DNA of 64,000 nucleotides, from positions 620,001-684,000 of the forward strand of contig NZ_CP114065.1 in the NCBI RefSeq assembly GCF_027627575.1, in the 5' to 3' direction. Position 1 is the first letter of the stretch. Each line of letters starts with the position of its first letter. A model generated the notes under the pieces. It was not told where the DNA came from, did no database searches, and saw only the letters and a list, made by a program, of their open reading frames with translations. The position numbers and the translations under genes were made by a program. This document shows positions 37,398 through 51,598 of the stretch, in pieces. This DNA comes from Kribbella sp. CA-293567 (lineage in GTDB: Bacteria; Actinomycetota; Actinomycetes; Propionibacteriales; Kribbellaceae).

Positions 37398-37703
37398 GTG
37401 GCGAAGACGAGCAAGATCGCGAAGAACGAGCAGCGCAAGCGCACCGTCGCCCTGTACGCCGAGCGGCGGGCCGAGCTGAAGCGCGTCATCGCCGACCCCG
37501 CTTCGGGTTCCGAGGAGCGCGACGCCGCCCAGCTCAAGCTGCAGAAACTGCCGCGGGACGCGAGCCCGATCCGGGTCCGCAACCGCGATGTCGCCGACGG
37601 CCGGCCGCGCGGGTTCCTCCGCAAGGCGGGTATCTCCCGAGTCCGGTTCCGCACGATGGCCCACCGTGGGGAACTGCCCGGGATCACCAAATCGTCTTGG
37701 TGA
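37398..37703 (+). CDS. rpsN: 30S ribosomal protein S14 (zinc-independent)
   Basis: 101 aa, GTG start. Sequence features of the long, Cys-free S14 type: [60 protein letters not shown]. The zinc-binding S14 is about 61 aa with a C-x-x-C motif, absent here. Last gene of the zinc cluster; its stop lies inside a stem-loop. Confidence 0.95.
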   Translation: MAKTSKIAKNEQRKRTVALYAERRAELKRVIADPASGSEERDAAQLKLQKLPRDASPIRVRNRDVADGRPRGFLRKAGISRVRFRTMAHRGELPGITKSSW

Positions 37704-37707
37704 TCCC
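37680..37707 (+). terminator. Stem-loop across the rpsN stop codon
   Basis: GGGATCACCAA-N6-TTGGTGATCCC, a perfect 11-bp stem containing the TGA stop. No T-run follows, so it may be a weak terminator or an mRNA-stability element that prevents read-through towards rrn. Confidence 0.55.
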
Positions 37708-38264
37708 CGTCGACGGGCTGCCGGAGTCAGGTGGTTCCGGCAGCTCCGTCGGCCCCAGAGGTACCCCTGGTCAAAAGCACTCCCAGAAGCGTGTATTGTT
37801 CTCTTTGTCGGAGCGAGTGCGGGACGCGAAAGCGGCCGGTCGCTCCAGACTCCCTGAAGGGTCCAGGAGCTGAAACGCGCCTAGTGCGGGTTTCGGTCAC
37901 TGAGTCACGCGGGGAACTGGATCGAAAAGGGCCGATTTGACTGGCCTGGAGCGAAACAGTAATGTTTGGCGGGTTGCCCCGGAGCTTGAATCGCAAGGTT
38001 CACAGCGCGGTGTGCGTCCGATTCTTGAGAACTCAACAGCGTGCCGAAAGTCAATGCCGAAATTTGTTTTATCCCGTTTCACGGCATTGGGCGATCTTTT
38101 TCATCAGGAGCCTATCTGGTTTCTTGGTGGGGGTTGTTCTTTGTTTGTGTTCGGATTCCTTTGAGAAATTATGATTCAAGTCAGTTTGATTGTTTCTGAG
38201 ATATCAAAGGGTCACTCAAAGTAGTCTGTTCCTCGCCTCTTTGGGGGCGGGTTACATATAGATT
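37704..38264 (+). other. rRNA operon promoter and leader region
   Basis: No gene is visible. The region contains the rrn promoter at 37937-37965 and, downstream, a leader typical of actinobacterial rrn operons (CTTGAGAACTCAACAGCGTG near 38030). An AT-rich stretch (38090-38220) lies before the 16S. Confidence 0.7.
37937..37965 (+). promoter_or_regulatory. rRNA operon promoter
   Basis: -35 TTGACT (37937-37942), 17-nt spacer, -10 TAATGT (37960-37965). This is the best consensus pair in the 560-bp leader and lies about 300 nt before mature 16S. Further weaker promoters may exist upstream. Confidence 0.65.
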
Positions 38265-43394
<5,130 letters not shown>

Positions 43395-43543
43395 CAAACA
43401 CCCAACCAATGGTTGGCAACAGACTGCTGCGAAAAGAAGTTTGCGTCCACTATACGGTTCCCGGAATACGGTCAACCCCAGCCCGGCCCACCCAGTACGG
43501 GTGAGCACGGTGACGAGGTGTGGTTGGTTGATATTTCTATAGA

Positions 43544-43663
43544 GTTACGGTGACCATAGCGTCAGGGAAACACCCAGTCTCCATTCCGAACCTGGAAGTT
43601 AAGCCTGACAGCGCCGATGGTACTGCGACCGGTAGGTCGTGGGAGAGTAGGACGTCGCCGGAC
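43544..43663 (+). rRNA. rrf: 5S ribosomal RNA
   Basis: About 120 nt from GTTACGGTGACCATAGCG to GTCGCCGGAC. It contains the conserved CCATTCCGAACCTGGAAGTT and GATGGTACTGCGACC loops; terminal helix pairs GGTGACC-side with the 3' end. Confidence 0.93.
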
Positions 43664-43675
43664 ATTCACACTGTT

Positions 43676-43704
43676 AAGGGCCACCCATCCACTGGGTGGC
43701 CCTT
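43676..43704 (+). terminator. rRNA operon terminator
   Basis: Perfect 12-bp stem AAGGGCCACCCA with a 5-nt loop, 12 nt after 5S; a second T-rich tail (GGGGCTTTT) follows 12 nt later. Confidence 0.85.
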
Positions 43705-43722
43705 AGCCAGTTCTGGGGCTTT

Positions 43723-44481
43723 TCAGTGGCTGAGGCGCCGCGTCAACGCGTCCGCGGCCTGACGGGTCCGCCGCGCGAGCAGGAACCGTTCACCGGCCGG
43801 CACCACATCGGCGCGAAAGCTGATGCTGATCGCCGCCACCGGATGGCCCGCATAATCCACGGCCGCACTCGCCACCGAGGCCACGCCCGGGGTGATGTGC
43901 GAGTCCTCGACCGCATATCCCTGACGTTTCTCGTCGGCCAGGATGCGTCTGAGCTGGCTGAGTGTCTGCGGTCCCTGATCAGTCCGCCGGACGAAGGTCT
44001 CCGGCGTCGGGAACAACGCACGGACCTGGGCCGGCGGCAGCGCTGCGAGCAACGCACGTCCGGAGGCGGTCAACGTCGCAGGGAGCCGAACACCGACATC
44101 GGTGACCAGCGTGACCGGTCGCGGTGGCTGTTCCTTGAGCAGATACACGAGCTCCCGCCCGTGCAGTACGCCGAGATGTGCCGTCTGGCCGACCTCGGCG
44201 ACCAGCTGGGCGAGCAACGGCCGGGCCAGGCGCTCGAGGGGATCGTGTCGCAGGTACGCCGAGCCGATCTCGAAGGCAGCGACCCCGAGCCCGTACCGCT
44301 TCTCTTCGGGCAGATGAACCACGAAGCCCTCGCTGATCATCGCCTTCAGCAGGTGGTAGGTCGAAGAGCGTGGCAGTCCGACCGCGGAGGCGATGCGCTC
44401 CATCGGTACCGCTCCGGGCTGGGTGGCCAGGAACGTCAGTACCCGCAGCGTGCGGGTCGAGGCGGGAACGTTGCCGCTCAC
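43723..44481 (-). CDS. IclR-family regulator, probable hut regulator
   Basis: 252 aa, GTG start. N-terminal winged HTH (RTLRVLTFLATQPGAVPMER, SAVGLPRSSTYHLLKAMISE) and an IclR effector domain (SAYLRHDPLERLARPLLAQL, TAHLGVLHGRELVYL, LPATLTASGRALLAALPP, GVASVASAAVDYAGHPVAAI). Known IclR proteins bind small carboxylates or aromatics. A 16-bp GTC..AT.T.AGAC-like motif occurs before this gene, before hutH and before the lyase homologue at 34083, making it the natural candidate binder. Urocanate or histidine as effector is a guess. Confidence 0.9.
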   Translation of the reverse strand: MSGNVPASTRTLRVLTFLATQPGAVPMERIASAVGLPRSSTYHLLKAMISEGFVVHLPEEKRYGLGVAAFEIGSAYLRHDPLERLARPLLAQLVAEVGQTAHLGVLHGRELVYLLKEQPPRPVTLVTDVGVRLPATLTASGRALLAALPPAQVRALFPTPETFVRRTDQGPQTLSQLRRILADEKRQGYAVEDSHITPGVASVASAAVDYAGHPVAAISISFRADVVPAGERFLLARRTRQAADALTRRLSH

Positions 44482-44502
44482 AACTAAGAGAGTAGCTGCC
44501 CA

Positions 44503-44518
44503 GTCTCAGATTTCGGAC
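44503..44518. promoter_or_regulatory. Hut-type operator upstream of the IclR gene
   Basis: GTCTCAGATTTCGGAC; its reverse complement GTCCGAAATCTGAGAC shares 12 of 16 bases with the hutH site. It overlaps the stop codon of the preceding small gene and lies 22 nt before the regulator's start. Confidence 0.45.
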
Positions 44519-44697
44519 GATTGACGGGTCCTGGCGCGGTCGCGCCTGATCCACAGCCGCACGGCCTCGCCGGCCAGAGCGACTCCGAACAGGCCGAGCG
44601 CCAGCGGCCACTCGAAGTAGTCGTCCCCGGACAGCAGGAGACCGACCCCGAAGGAAAGGGCAGCGAAGAAGACGATCGAGACCAGGAACCGGGTCAC
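44506..44697 (-). CDS. Small two-helix membrane protein (63 aa)
   Basis: GTG start 3 nt after the tandem GNAT gene stop, so co-transcribed. Two hydrophobic helices (FLVSIVFFAALSFGVGLLL and WPLALGLFGVALAGEAVRLW) and a basic C-terminus (RRDRARTRQ). No known domain; N- and C-termini probably cytoplasmic by the positive-inside rule. Confidence 0.7.
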   Translation of the reverse strand: MTRFLVSIVFFAALSFGVGLLLSGDDYFEWPLALGLFGVALAGEAVRLWIRRDRARTRQSSEI

Positions 44698-44700
44698 GGT

Positions 44701-45597
44701 TCAGAGCACCTTCTCTGCAGTCCAGGCGGCCGCTCGGACGCGGTAGCCGAGCCACTCGTTGACCGCGAGCATCGGTGCGTTCGCCGCGTCGTTGCCGGTG
44801 AAGGCGTGCTCGAAGCCGGCGTCCCGGCTGCGCCCGAGCGCCGCCGACTTCACCACCTTGGCCAGCCCACGCCCCCGGTACGCCGGTACGGTCCCGGTCA
44901 GATTGGACCAGATCACCCGTCGGTCCGGGTCGGCCGTGGTCGTCACGAACGAAACGACCTCGTCACCGTCCAGCAACGCGACACTCAGGTCCCGCCGGAG
45001 GTCCGGGTGGTCCCAGTCGTGCTTCAGCCAATCGTCGTACGGCGAGATCTGCGACAAGCCACTCGGGTCGTCTCCGGCGACTGCCACATTGGCCTGCCAG
45101 AGCCGAGCTGGGTCGATCCCGGTGTAGTCGACGAGCCGCAAACCGTCCGGTACGGGCGCCGGCCTCGGTACCGCGCTGAGGTCGGCCCCGGAGTGACTCA
45201 TCCGACGGCCGATCTCGAACCCACGCCGTCGGGCGAACTCCTTCGACCCCTCGTCGTCCGAGACGACAGTAAGGAGCTTATGGGCGCCCGCCTCGGTGGC
45301 GACCGCGATGACTTGCTCGGCGATAGCCCCGCCGACACCGCATCCACGCTGCGCCGGAGGCACCTGCACCGTGATTCGCACCCGGGGAGCCACTTCTTCC
45401 GGCTCCGGCCGGTAGATGTTCCCGTAGCCGACCACCGCGTCGTCCTCGACAGCGATCAGCACCACCCGGGTCGTACTCTTGCGGAGCTCCGCCTCGACTC
45501 CCCGAGCCGTCTTCACCAGATGTGGCATCACCGCCGCCCACACCCCGGCAATCCCCACCGCGTCCGCGGGCGTAGCAACCCGAATCCCAAACCCCAT
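44701..45597 (-). CDS. Tandem GNAT-domain acetyltransferase
   Basis: 298 aa with two GNAT domains. The first (~1-140) has the acetyl-CoA loop QVPPAQRGCGVGGAIAEQVI; the second (~150-298) has GTVPAYRGRGLAKVVKSAAL and NAPMLAVNEWLGYRVR. Double-GNAT proteins of this kind are frequent in actinomycetes; mycothiol synthase shares the layout, but its signatures are not evident here. Divergent from hutH across ~200 nt containing the hut operator. Confidence 0.87.
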   Translation of the reverse strand: MGFGIRVATPADAVGIAGVWAAVMPHLVKTARGVEAELRKSTTRVVLIAVEDDAVVGYGNIYRPEPEEVAPRVRITVQVPPAQRGCGVGGAIAEQVIAVATEAGAHKLLTVVSDDEGSKEFARRRGFEIGRRMSHSGADLSAVPRPAPVPDGLRLVDYTGIDPARLWQANVAVAGDDPSGLSQISPYDDWLKHDWDHPDLRRDLSVALLDGDEVVSFVTTTADPDRRVIWSNLTGTVPAYRGRGLAKVVKSAALGRSRDAGFEHAFTGNDAANAPMLAVNEWLGYRVRAAAWTAEKVL

Positions 45598-45724
45598 CCC
45601 CGAACCCTAAGTCGTCCCGGGGTCGCCGCCGCGACCCCATCACGACCGCCGGCATGCCGCACCAACTCGCCCGGCGCGCGATGCTCGTTCTCAGGGCTCT
45701 GACAGTTCTGCCGCCCGGCGCGCC

Positions 45725-45740
45725 GTCTCGCATCTGAGAC
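45725..45740. promoter_or_regulatory. hutH operator palindrome
   Basis: GTCTCGCATCTGAGAC, extended to 9-bp perfect arms CGCCGTCTC/GAGACGGCG (45721-45744). It lies 55 nt before the chosen hutH start. It is the strongest of three related sites and the likely control point of the hut genes. Confidence 0.6.
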
Positions 45741-45795
45741 GGCGATCGGGGTGGCGGTGCTGTCGCGAACCAGACCGGCGGGGTGCAATGGGCGG

Positions 45796-47394
45796 GTGAA
45801 CAGCCAAACATCCCAGGCAGGCACGGCCGGCGCGGCGACAGCCGACGCGGCGACGGTGGACACGGTGACGGTCGGCGTCGGGGCACTCACCCCCGCGGAG
45901 GTCGTCGCGGTCGCGCGCTACGGGGCGCCGGTACGGATCGACGACCAGGCGCTCGAGGAGATCGCGAAGTCACGCGCGGCCATCGAGGCGCTGGCGCATG
46001 CGGACACCCCGCACTACGGCGTCTCGACCGGATTCGGCGCTCTCGCGACGCGGCACATCGCGCCGGAGCTACGAGCCCAACTGCAGCGCAGCCTGGTCCG
46101 CTCCCACGCGGCCGGCTCCGGTCCCGAGGTCGAGACCGAGGTCGTACGCGCGCTGGCGCTTCTACGGCTGTCGACACTCGCCACCGGCCGGACCGGCGTA
46201 CGGGTCGAGACAGCGCAGGCGTACGCCGGGCTGCTGAACGCCCAGCTCACTCCGGTCGTCCACGAGTACGGCAGTCTCGGGTGCTCAGGTGACCTCGCGC
46301 CCCTGTCACACGTCGCGCTGGCCGTGATGGGCGAGGGCAAGGTCCGCGATGCCGCTGGCAACCTTCTCGACACCGCCGACGCGCTCGCCCGGCACGGTCT
46401 CGAGCCGGTCGTCCTGGCCGAGAAGGAAGGCCTGGCCCTGATCAACGGCACCGACGGCATGCTCGGCATGCTGGTGCTCGCGCTCGCCGACCTCGACCGC
46501 CTGCTGAAGACCGCTGACATCGCCGCCGCGATGAGCGTCGAGGGTCAACTCGCCACGGATCGCGTCTTCGCCGGCGACCTGCAGGCACTCCGCCCGCACC
46601 CTGGACAGGGCGCGGCCGCGGCCAACCTCCGCGCGGTACTCGCCGACAGCGGCATCGTCGCGAGCCACCGTGGGCCGGACTGCAACCGCGTCCAGGACGC
46701 CTATTCACTCCGTTGCTCCCCGCAGGTGCACGGCGCCGCGCGTGACACGGCCTCCCACGCAGCCACCGTCGCCGGGCGCGAGCTCGCCGCGGCGATCGAC
46801 AACCCGGTCGTCCTGCCCGACGGCCGGGTGGAGTCGAACGGCAACTTCCACGGCGCCCCTGTCGGCTACGTGCTGGACTTCCTGGCGATCGCGGTCGCCG
46901 ACGTCGCCAGTATCAGCGAGCGGCGGACCGACCGCTTCCTCGACGTCGCCCGCAACCACGGGCTGAACGCCTTCCTGGCCGACGACCCCGGCGTCGACTC
47001 CGGGCACATGATCGCGCAGTACACGCAGGCGGCGATCGTCTCCGAACTCAAGCGCCTCGCGGTCCCGGCGAGCGTCGACTCGATCCCGAGCAGCGCGATG
47101 CAGGAGGACCACGTCTCGATGGGCTGGTCGGCCGCTCGCAAACTGCGCAAGAGCATCGACGGCCTGCAGCGGGTGCTGGCGGTGGAGATCCTGACCGCGG
47201 CCCGGGCCATCGACCTGCGCGGGCCGCTCGAGCCCTCGCCGGCTACCGGCGCCGTACGGGCCGTACTTCGTGAGCACGTCGAAGGGCCGGGCACCGACCG
47301 GCACCTGGCGCCGGAGATCGAGTACTCCGTCCAACTGGTTGCCAACGGCGCCTATCTGTCCGCTGTCGAGGCCGTCACCGGCCCGCTGTCCTGA
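45796..47394 (+). CDS. hutH: Histidine ammonia-lyase HutH
   Basis: 532 aa from the GTG at 45796; the frame is open to 45751, and a later GTG would give a length nearer the usual ~510, so the start is uncertain. First step of histidine degradation: histidine to urocanate plus ammonia. MIO triad is Cys163-Ser164-Gly165 (GSLGCSGDLAPLSHVAL), the CSG variant seen in Streptomyces. Also present: HYGVSTGFGAL (catalytic Tyr), LINGTDGMLGML, QDAYSLRCSPQVHGAA, GNFHGAPVGY and QEDHVSMGWSA. A 16-bp palindrome lies upstream; hutU follows. Confidence 0.96.
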   Translation: MNSQTSQAGTAGAATADAATVDTVTVGVGALTPAEVVAVARYGAPVRIDDQALEEIAKSRAAIEALAHADTPHYGVSTGFGALATRHIAPELRAQLQRSLVRSHAAGSGPEVETEVVRALALLRLSTLATGRTGVRVETAQAYAGLLNAQLTPVVHEYGSLGCSGDLAPLSHVALAVMGEGKVRDAAGNLLDTADALARHGLEPVVLAEKEGLALINGTDGMLGMLVLALADLDRLLKTADIAAAMSVEGQLATDRVFAGDLQALRPHPGQGAAAANLRAVLADSGIVASHRGPDCNRVQDAYSLRCSPQVHGAARDTASHAATVAGRELAAAIDNPVVLPDGRVESNGNFHGAPVGYVLDFLAIAVADVASISERRTDRFLDVARNHGLNAFLADDPGVDSGHMIAQYTQAAIVSELKRLAVPASVDSIPSSAMQEDHVSMGWSAARKLRKSIDGLQRVLAVEILTAARAIDLRGPLEPSPATGAVRAVLREHVEGPGTDRHLAPEIEYSVQLVANGAYLSAVEAVTGPLS

Positions 47395-47424
47395 CCCATG
47401 ACGACCCGAAAGGCTGGATCACAC

Positions 47425-49080
47425 ATGTCCGGACCCCGTCCCGTTCGCGCCGCTCGCGGTACCACCCTCACCGCGCAGGGCTGGCAGCAGGAAGCCGCGC
47501 TGCGGATGCTGCAGAACAACCTCGACCCGGAGGTGGCCGAACACCCCGACGAGCTGGTCGTCTACGGCGGCTCGGGCAAGGCCGCGCGGGACTGGAACTC
47601 GTTCGACGCGATGGTCAGAACGCTGACCACGTTGAAGAACGACGAGACGATGCTGGTGCAGTCGGGCCGGCCGGTCGGCGTGCTGCAGACGCACGAGTGG
47701 GCACCGCGGGTACTGCTGGCGAACTCGAACCTGGTCGGCGACTGGGCGAACTGGGAGGAGTTCCGCCGGCTCGAGGCGCTGGGGCTGACCATGTACGGCC
47801 AGATGACGGCCGGGTCGTGGATCTACATCGGCACCCAGGGCATCCTGCAGGGCACGTACGAGACGTTCGCCGCCGTGGCCGCGAAGAAGTTCGGCGGCTC
47901 GCTGGCCGGCACCATCACGGTGACCGCGGGACTCGGCGGGATGGGTGGCGCGCAGCCGCTGGCCGTGACGATGAACGACGGCGTGGCGATCTGCATCGAT
48001 GTCGACTCCACCCGGATCGACCGGCGGATCGAGCACCGGTACCTCGACGTACGGGCGGACTCGCTCGACGAAGCGGTGCGGCTGGCCGAGGAGGCCAAGG
48101 CGGCTCGCCGGCCGTTGTCCATCGGCGTCTTGGGCAATGCCGCGGTGATGGTGCCGGAGTTGCTGGCCAAGGGCGCGCCGATCGACATCGTGACCGACCA
48201 GACCTCGGCCCACGACCCGTTGATGTACCTGCCGGTGGGTGTCGACTTCGCCGACTGGGTCACCGCGCGGGAGAAGGACCCGGCCGGGTTCACCGACCGC
48301 GCCCAGGAGTCGATGGCTCGTCACGTGGAGGCGATGGTCGGCTTCCAGGACGCGGGGGCCGAGGTGTTCGACTACGGCAACTCGATCCGCGACGAGGCAC
48401 GCAAGGCGGGGTACGGGCGGGCCTTCGAGTTCCCGGGGTTCGTGCCGGCGTACATCCGGCCGCTGTTCTGTGAGGGCAAGGGCCCGTTCCGGTGGGCGGC
48501 GCTGTCGGGCAACCCGCGCGACATCGCCCGGACCGACCAGGCGATCCTCGACCTGTTCCCGGACAACGAGCACCTGACCCGCTGGATCAGGATGGCGCAG
48601 GAGCGGGTGGCCTTCCAGGGGCTGCCGGCCCGGATCTGCTGGCTCGGCCAGGGGGAGCGGGACAAGGCCGGGCTGCGGTTCAACGACATGGTGGCCTCGG
48701 GCGAACTGGAGGCGCCGATCGTGATCGGGCGCGACCACCTCGACACCGGCAGCGTCGCCTCGCCGTACCGGGAGACCGAGGGGATGCTGGACGGGTCGGA
48801 CGCGATCGCCGACTGGCCACTGCTGAACGCGATGGTGAACGTCTCCAGCGGCGCCTCCTGGGTCTCGATCCACCACGGTGGCGGGGTCGGGATGGGCCGG
48901 TCGATCCACGCCGGTCAGGTCTCGGTTGCCGACGGCACCGACCTGGCCCGGCAGAAGCTGGAGCGGGTGCTGACCAACGATCCGGCGATGGGCGTGATTC
49001 GGCATGTCGATGCCGGGTACGACAAAGCGGAGGAAGTTGCCACCGAACAAGGCGTCAGGATCCCGATGCGGGAGAACTGA
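47425..49080 (+). CDS. hutU: Urocanate hydratase HutU
   Basis: 551 aa from the ATG at 47425 (GAAAGG about 11 nt upstream); an ATG at 47398 adds nine residues not typical of the family. Second step: urocanate to imidazolone propionate, using tightly bound NAD+. Features: [51 protein letters not shown] (Gly-rich NAD+ site), and the active-site Cys405 in [15 protein letters not shown]. Also [17 protein letters not shown] near the C-terminus. It follows hutH directly. Confidence 0.96.
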   Translation: MSGPRPVRAARGTTLTAQGWQQEAALRMLQNNLDPEVAEHPDELVVYGGSGKAARDWNSFDAMVRTLTTLKNDETMLVQSGRPVGVLQTHEWAPRVLLANSNLVGDWANWEEFRRLEALGLTMYGQMTAGSWIYIGTQGILQGTYETFAAVAAKKFGGSLAGTITVTAGLGGMGGAQPLAVTMNDGVAICIDVDSTRIDRRIEHRYLDVRADSLDEAVRLAEEAKAARRPLSIGVLGNAAVMVPELLAKGAPIDIVTDQTSAHDPLMYLPVGVDFADWVTAREKDPAGFTDRAQESMARHVEAMVGFQDAGAEVFDYGNSIRDEARKAGYGRAFEFPGFVPAYIRPLFCEGKGPFRWAALSGNPRDIARTDQAILDLFPDNEHLTRWIRMAQERVAFQGLPARICWLGQGERDKAGLRFNDMVASGELEAPIVIGRDHLDTGSVASPYRETEGMLDGSDAIADWPLLNAMVNVSSGASWVSIHHGGGVGMGRSIHAGQVSVADGTDLARQKLERVLTNDPAMGVIRHVDAGYDKAEEVATEQGVRIPMREN

Positions 49081-49137
49081 CCGCTGCACTGTGCGACCGA
49101 GGCAATCCACAGCGCTAAGGTGCACTTTCTTGAGGAC

Positions 49138-49173
49138 CGAGATACCCGCCAATACCGTGTTGGTGGGGTCTCG
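49138..49173 (+). terminator. Stem-loop between hutU and the ABC transporter genes
   Basis: CGAGATACCCGCCAA pairs with TTGGTGGGGTCTCG (one bulge, G-U pairs), 7-nt loop. No T-run follows (CGTTCCCC), so it may be a terminator or an attenuator. TTGAGG (49130-49135) and TACCGT (49153-49158) are spaced 17 nt and could be a promoter for the transporter overlapping it. Confidence 0.4.
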
Positions 49174-49221
49174 TTCCCCTAGGATCGTTCGGGCGATCTC
49201 CGACGAGCGCGAAGGAGCGCC

Positions 49222-50223
49222 ATGATCGAGTTCGAAGACGTCACCAAGCAGTACCCCGACGGCACTGTCGCCGTCGACACCCTGAGCATGCGGATCCCGA
49301 GCAACGAGATCACCGTGTTCGTCGGACCTTCGGGCTGCGGCAAGACCACCTCGCTGCGGATGATCAACCGGACGATCGAGCGCAGCAGCGGGCGGATCTC
49401 GATCGACGGCGAGGACATCAACGCCGGCGACCCGGTCACCCTGCGGCGCGGGATCGGGTACGTGATCCAGCACGCGGGGCTGTTCCCGCACAAGACCGTG
49501 GTCGACAACGTCGCGACGGTGCCCAAGCTGCTGGGCTGGGACAAGAAGAAGACCCGGGCCACGGCGATGGAGCTGCTGGAGCGGGTCGGGCTCGACCTCA
49601 AGCTGGCCGAGCGGTATCCGGCCCAGCTGTCCGGCGGCCAGCAGCAACGGGTCGGGGTCGCCCGCGCGCTCGCGGCGGACCCCAAGATCATGCTGATGGA
49701 CGAGCCGTTCAGCGCGGTCGACCCGATCGTGCGGCACCAGCTGCAGGAGGAGCTGCTCCGCCTGCAGCGCGACATCGGCAAGACGATCGTCTTCGTCACC
49801 CACGACATCGACGAGGCGATCAAGCTCGGGGACAACGTCGCCGTACTGCGGGTCGGCGGGAAGCTGGCCCAGTTCGCGCCGCCGGCCGAGCTGCTGGCCA
49901 ACCCGGCCGACGAGTTCGTCGAGAGCTTCGTCGGTCAGGACCGCGGTTACCGGGCGCTGACGTTCCTGCACACCGACAAGCTGAAGCTCGGGCCGCTACC
50001 GGCCGAGCTGGTGCTCGACGACGCGGGCCGGCCGAAGGGCTGGCGCAAGGGCGAGGGCGATCTGCTGCCGATCGGCGCGAGCTTCACCCGCAGCGACTCG
50101 CTGCGCGCGGCGCTCGACGCCGTCCTGACCTCACCGACCGGTCAAGGGGTCTGCGTCGACGAGACGGGTAAGGCCATCGGCGTCGTCGACCACGCCCTGC
50201 TCGCCGAGACGCTGCGCTCATGA
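49222..50223 (+). CDS. Quaternary-amine-type ABC transporter ATP-binding protein
   Basis: 333 aa. Walker A VGPSGCGKTTSLRM, Q-loop region GYVIQHAGLFPHKTV, ABC signature LSGGQQQRVGVARAL, Walker B KIMLMDEPFSAVD, H-loop VFVTHDIDEAI. The C-terminal extension with CBS-like sequence (SLRAALDAVLTSPTGQGVCV) is typical of OpuCA/ProV proteins. Overlaps the first permease by ATGA. Position inside the hut locus suggests histidine or urocanate as substrate, as for HutV of rhizobia. Confidence 0.93.
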   Translation: MIEFEDVTKQYPDGTVAVDTLSMRIPSNEITVFVGPSGCGKTTSLRMINRTIERSSGRISIDGEDINAGDPVTLRRGIGYVIQHAGLFPHKTVVDNVATVPKLLGWDKKKTRATAMELLERVGLDLKLAERYPAQLSGGQQQRVGVARALAADPKIMLMDEPFSAVDPIVRHQLQEELLRLQRDIGKTIVFVTHDIDEAIKLGDNVAVLRVGGKLAQFAPPAELLANPADEFVESFVGQDRGYRALTFLHTDKLKLGPLPAELVLDDAGRPKGWRKGEGDLLPIGASFTRSDSLRAALDAVLTSPTGQGVCVDETGKAIGVVDHALLAETLRS

Positions 50224-50873
50224 CCTGGATCGGGGACAACCTCTCGCTGATCTGGGAGCAGCTCAGCGAACACCTCTACCTGGCCATCCTGCCGGTCGTC
50301 CTCGGGCTGCTGATCGCCATCCCGCTCGGGTACGTCGCCACCCGGTTCGCCTGGCTCGCGAACCCGCTGATCGCGCTCGGCGGGGTGCTCTACTCGCTGC
50401 CCTCGATCGCGTTGTTCATCGTGCTGCCGGTGATCCTCGGCACCCAGGTGCTGGACCGGATCAACATCGTCATCGCGCTGACCGTCTACGCGGTCTCGCT
50501 GCTGATCCGGAACGTGATCGACGGCCTGCGCTCGGTTCCGCCGGACGTCCGGCAGGCCGCGATCGCGGTCGGCTACGGCCCGGCCCGGCGGCTGCTGACG
50601 ATCGACCTGCCGATCGCCGTGCCGGTGATCTTCGCCGGCCTGCGGGTGGTCACGGTGGCCAACATCTCGATGGTCAGCGTCGGCGCGGTGATCGGGATCG
50701 GCGGTCTGGGCGAGCTGTTCACGCTGGGCTTCCAGAAGGACTTCCTGACGCCGGTGGTGGTCGGGGTGGTGCTCTCGCTGGCCCTGGCGCTGCTGGCCGA
50801 CCTGCTGATCGTCATCCTGCAACGCGTACTCACTCCGTGGGCCCGCGTCGTCTCTTCGGTGAAGGCGGCCTGA
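50220..50873 (+). CDS. ABC transporter permease (OpuCB/ProW type)
   Basis: 217 aa, about five to six membrane helices. The cytoplasmic EAA-like loop reads VRQAAIAVGYGPARRLLTID. Features YSLPSIALFIVLPVILG and VNISMVSVGAVIGIGGLGE-like segments match betaine/choline-family permeases. ATG overlaps the ATPase stop. Confidence 0.9.
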   Translation: MTWIGDNLSLIWEQLSEHLYLAILPVVLGLLIAIPLGYVATRFAWLANPLIALGGVLYSLPSIALFIVLPVILGTQVLDRINIVIALTVYAVSLLIRNVIDGLRSVPPDVRQAAIAVGYGPARRLLTIDLPIAVPVIFAGLRVVTVANISMVSVGAVIGIGGLGELFTLGFQKDFLTPVVVGVVLSLALALLADLLIVILQRVLTPWARVVSSVKAA

Positions 50874-50874
50874 C

Positions 50875-51525
50875 ATGCTCGAATACCTCACCGACTCGTT
50901 CAACTGGTCCGGTCCCGAAGGCATCACGGCGCGGATCGTCCAGCACATCTGGTACACCTTCGCCGCGCTCGGTCTGGCCGCGGTGATCGCGTTGCCGGTC
51001 GGCCTGTACATCGGGCACACCCGCCGGGGCGCGTTCCTGGCAATCAACCTGGGCAACGCGGCCCGGGCGCTGCCGAGCCTCGGTCTGCTGATGATCGCGG
51101 TGCTGCTGACCAACCAGATCGGCTTCCTGCCGGTCCTGATCGCGCTCGTCGCGCTCGGCATCCCACCGATCCTGACCTCGACGTACGCCGGGCTGTCAGG
51201 TGTCGATCCGGCCACGATCGACGCGGCCCGGGGGATGGGGATGACCGGCCGGGAGATCCTGACCAAGGTGGAGATCCCGATCGCGCTGCCGCTGATCATC
51301 TCCGGTCTGCGCGCCGCGACCCTGCAGATCGTCTCCACCGCGACGATCGCCGCGCTCGTCTCGCTCGGCGGGCTCGGCCGGTACGTCGTGGACGGGCTGA
51401 AGCTGCGCGACTTCCCGCAGATGTTCAGCGGCGCGCTGCTGGTGGCGCTGCTGGCGATCCTGCTGGACCTGTTGTTCGCGCTGGCCGGCCGGGTCACCGT
51501 GTCCAAAGGACTGCGGGTCGACTGA
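50875..51525 (+). CDS. ABC transporter permease (OpuCD/ProW type)
   Basis: 216 aa, starting 1 nt after the first permease. The coupling loop reads DAARGMGMTGREILTKVEIP; other family strands are ARALPSLGLLMIAVLL and ATIAALVSLGGLGRYVVDGL. Together with the preceding permease it forms the heterodimeric channel of the importer. Confidence 0.9.
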   Translation: MLEYLTDSFNWSGPEGITARIVQHIWYTFAALGLAAVIALPVGLYIGHTRRGAFLAINLGNAARALPSLGLLMIAVLLTNQIGFLPVLIALVALGIPPILTSTYAGLSGVDPATIDAARGMGMTGREILTKVEIPIALPLIISGLRAATLQIVSTATIAALVSLGGLGRYVVDGLKLRDFPQMFSGALLVALLAILLDLLFALAGRVTVSKGLRVD

Positions 51526-51598
51526 TGGCCGGAATCCGTCCCTCGACCTGGAACACCGCCGGCATCGGCCGGTACCCATCGAAATCCTGGAGGCTCCC

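Noticed and set aside
47419..49971. 850-codon minus-strand frame opposite hutU and the ABC ATPase
   Set aside because: Shadow of two well-conserved genes; the translation is low-complexity Arg/His/Leu/Pro.
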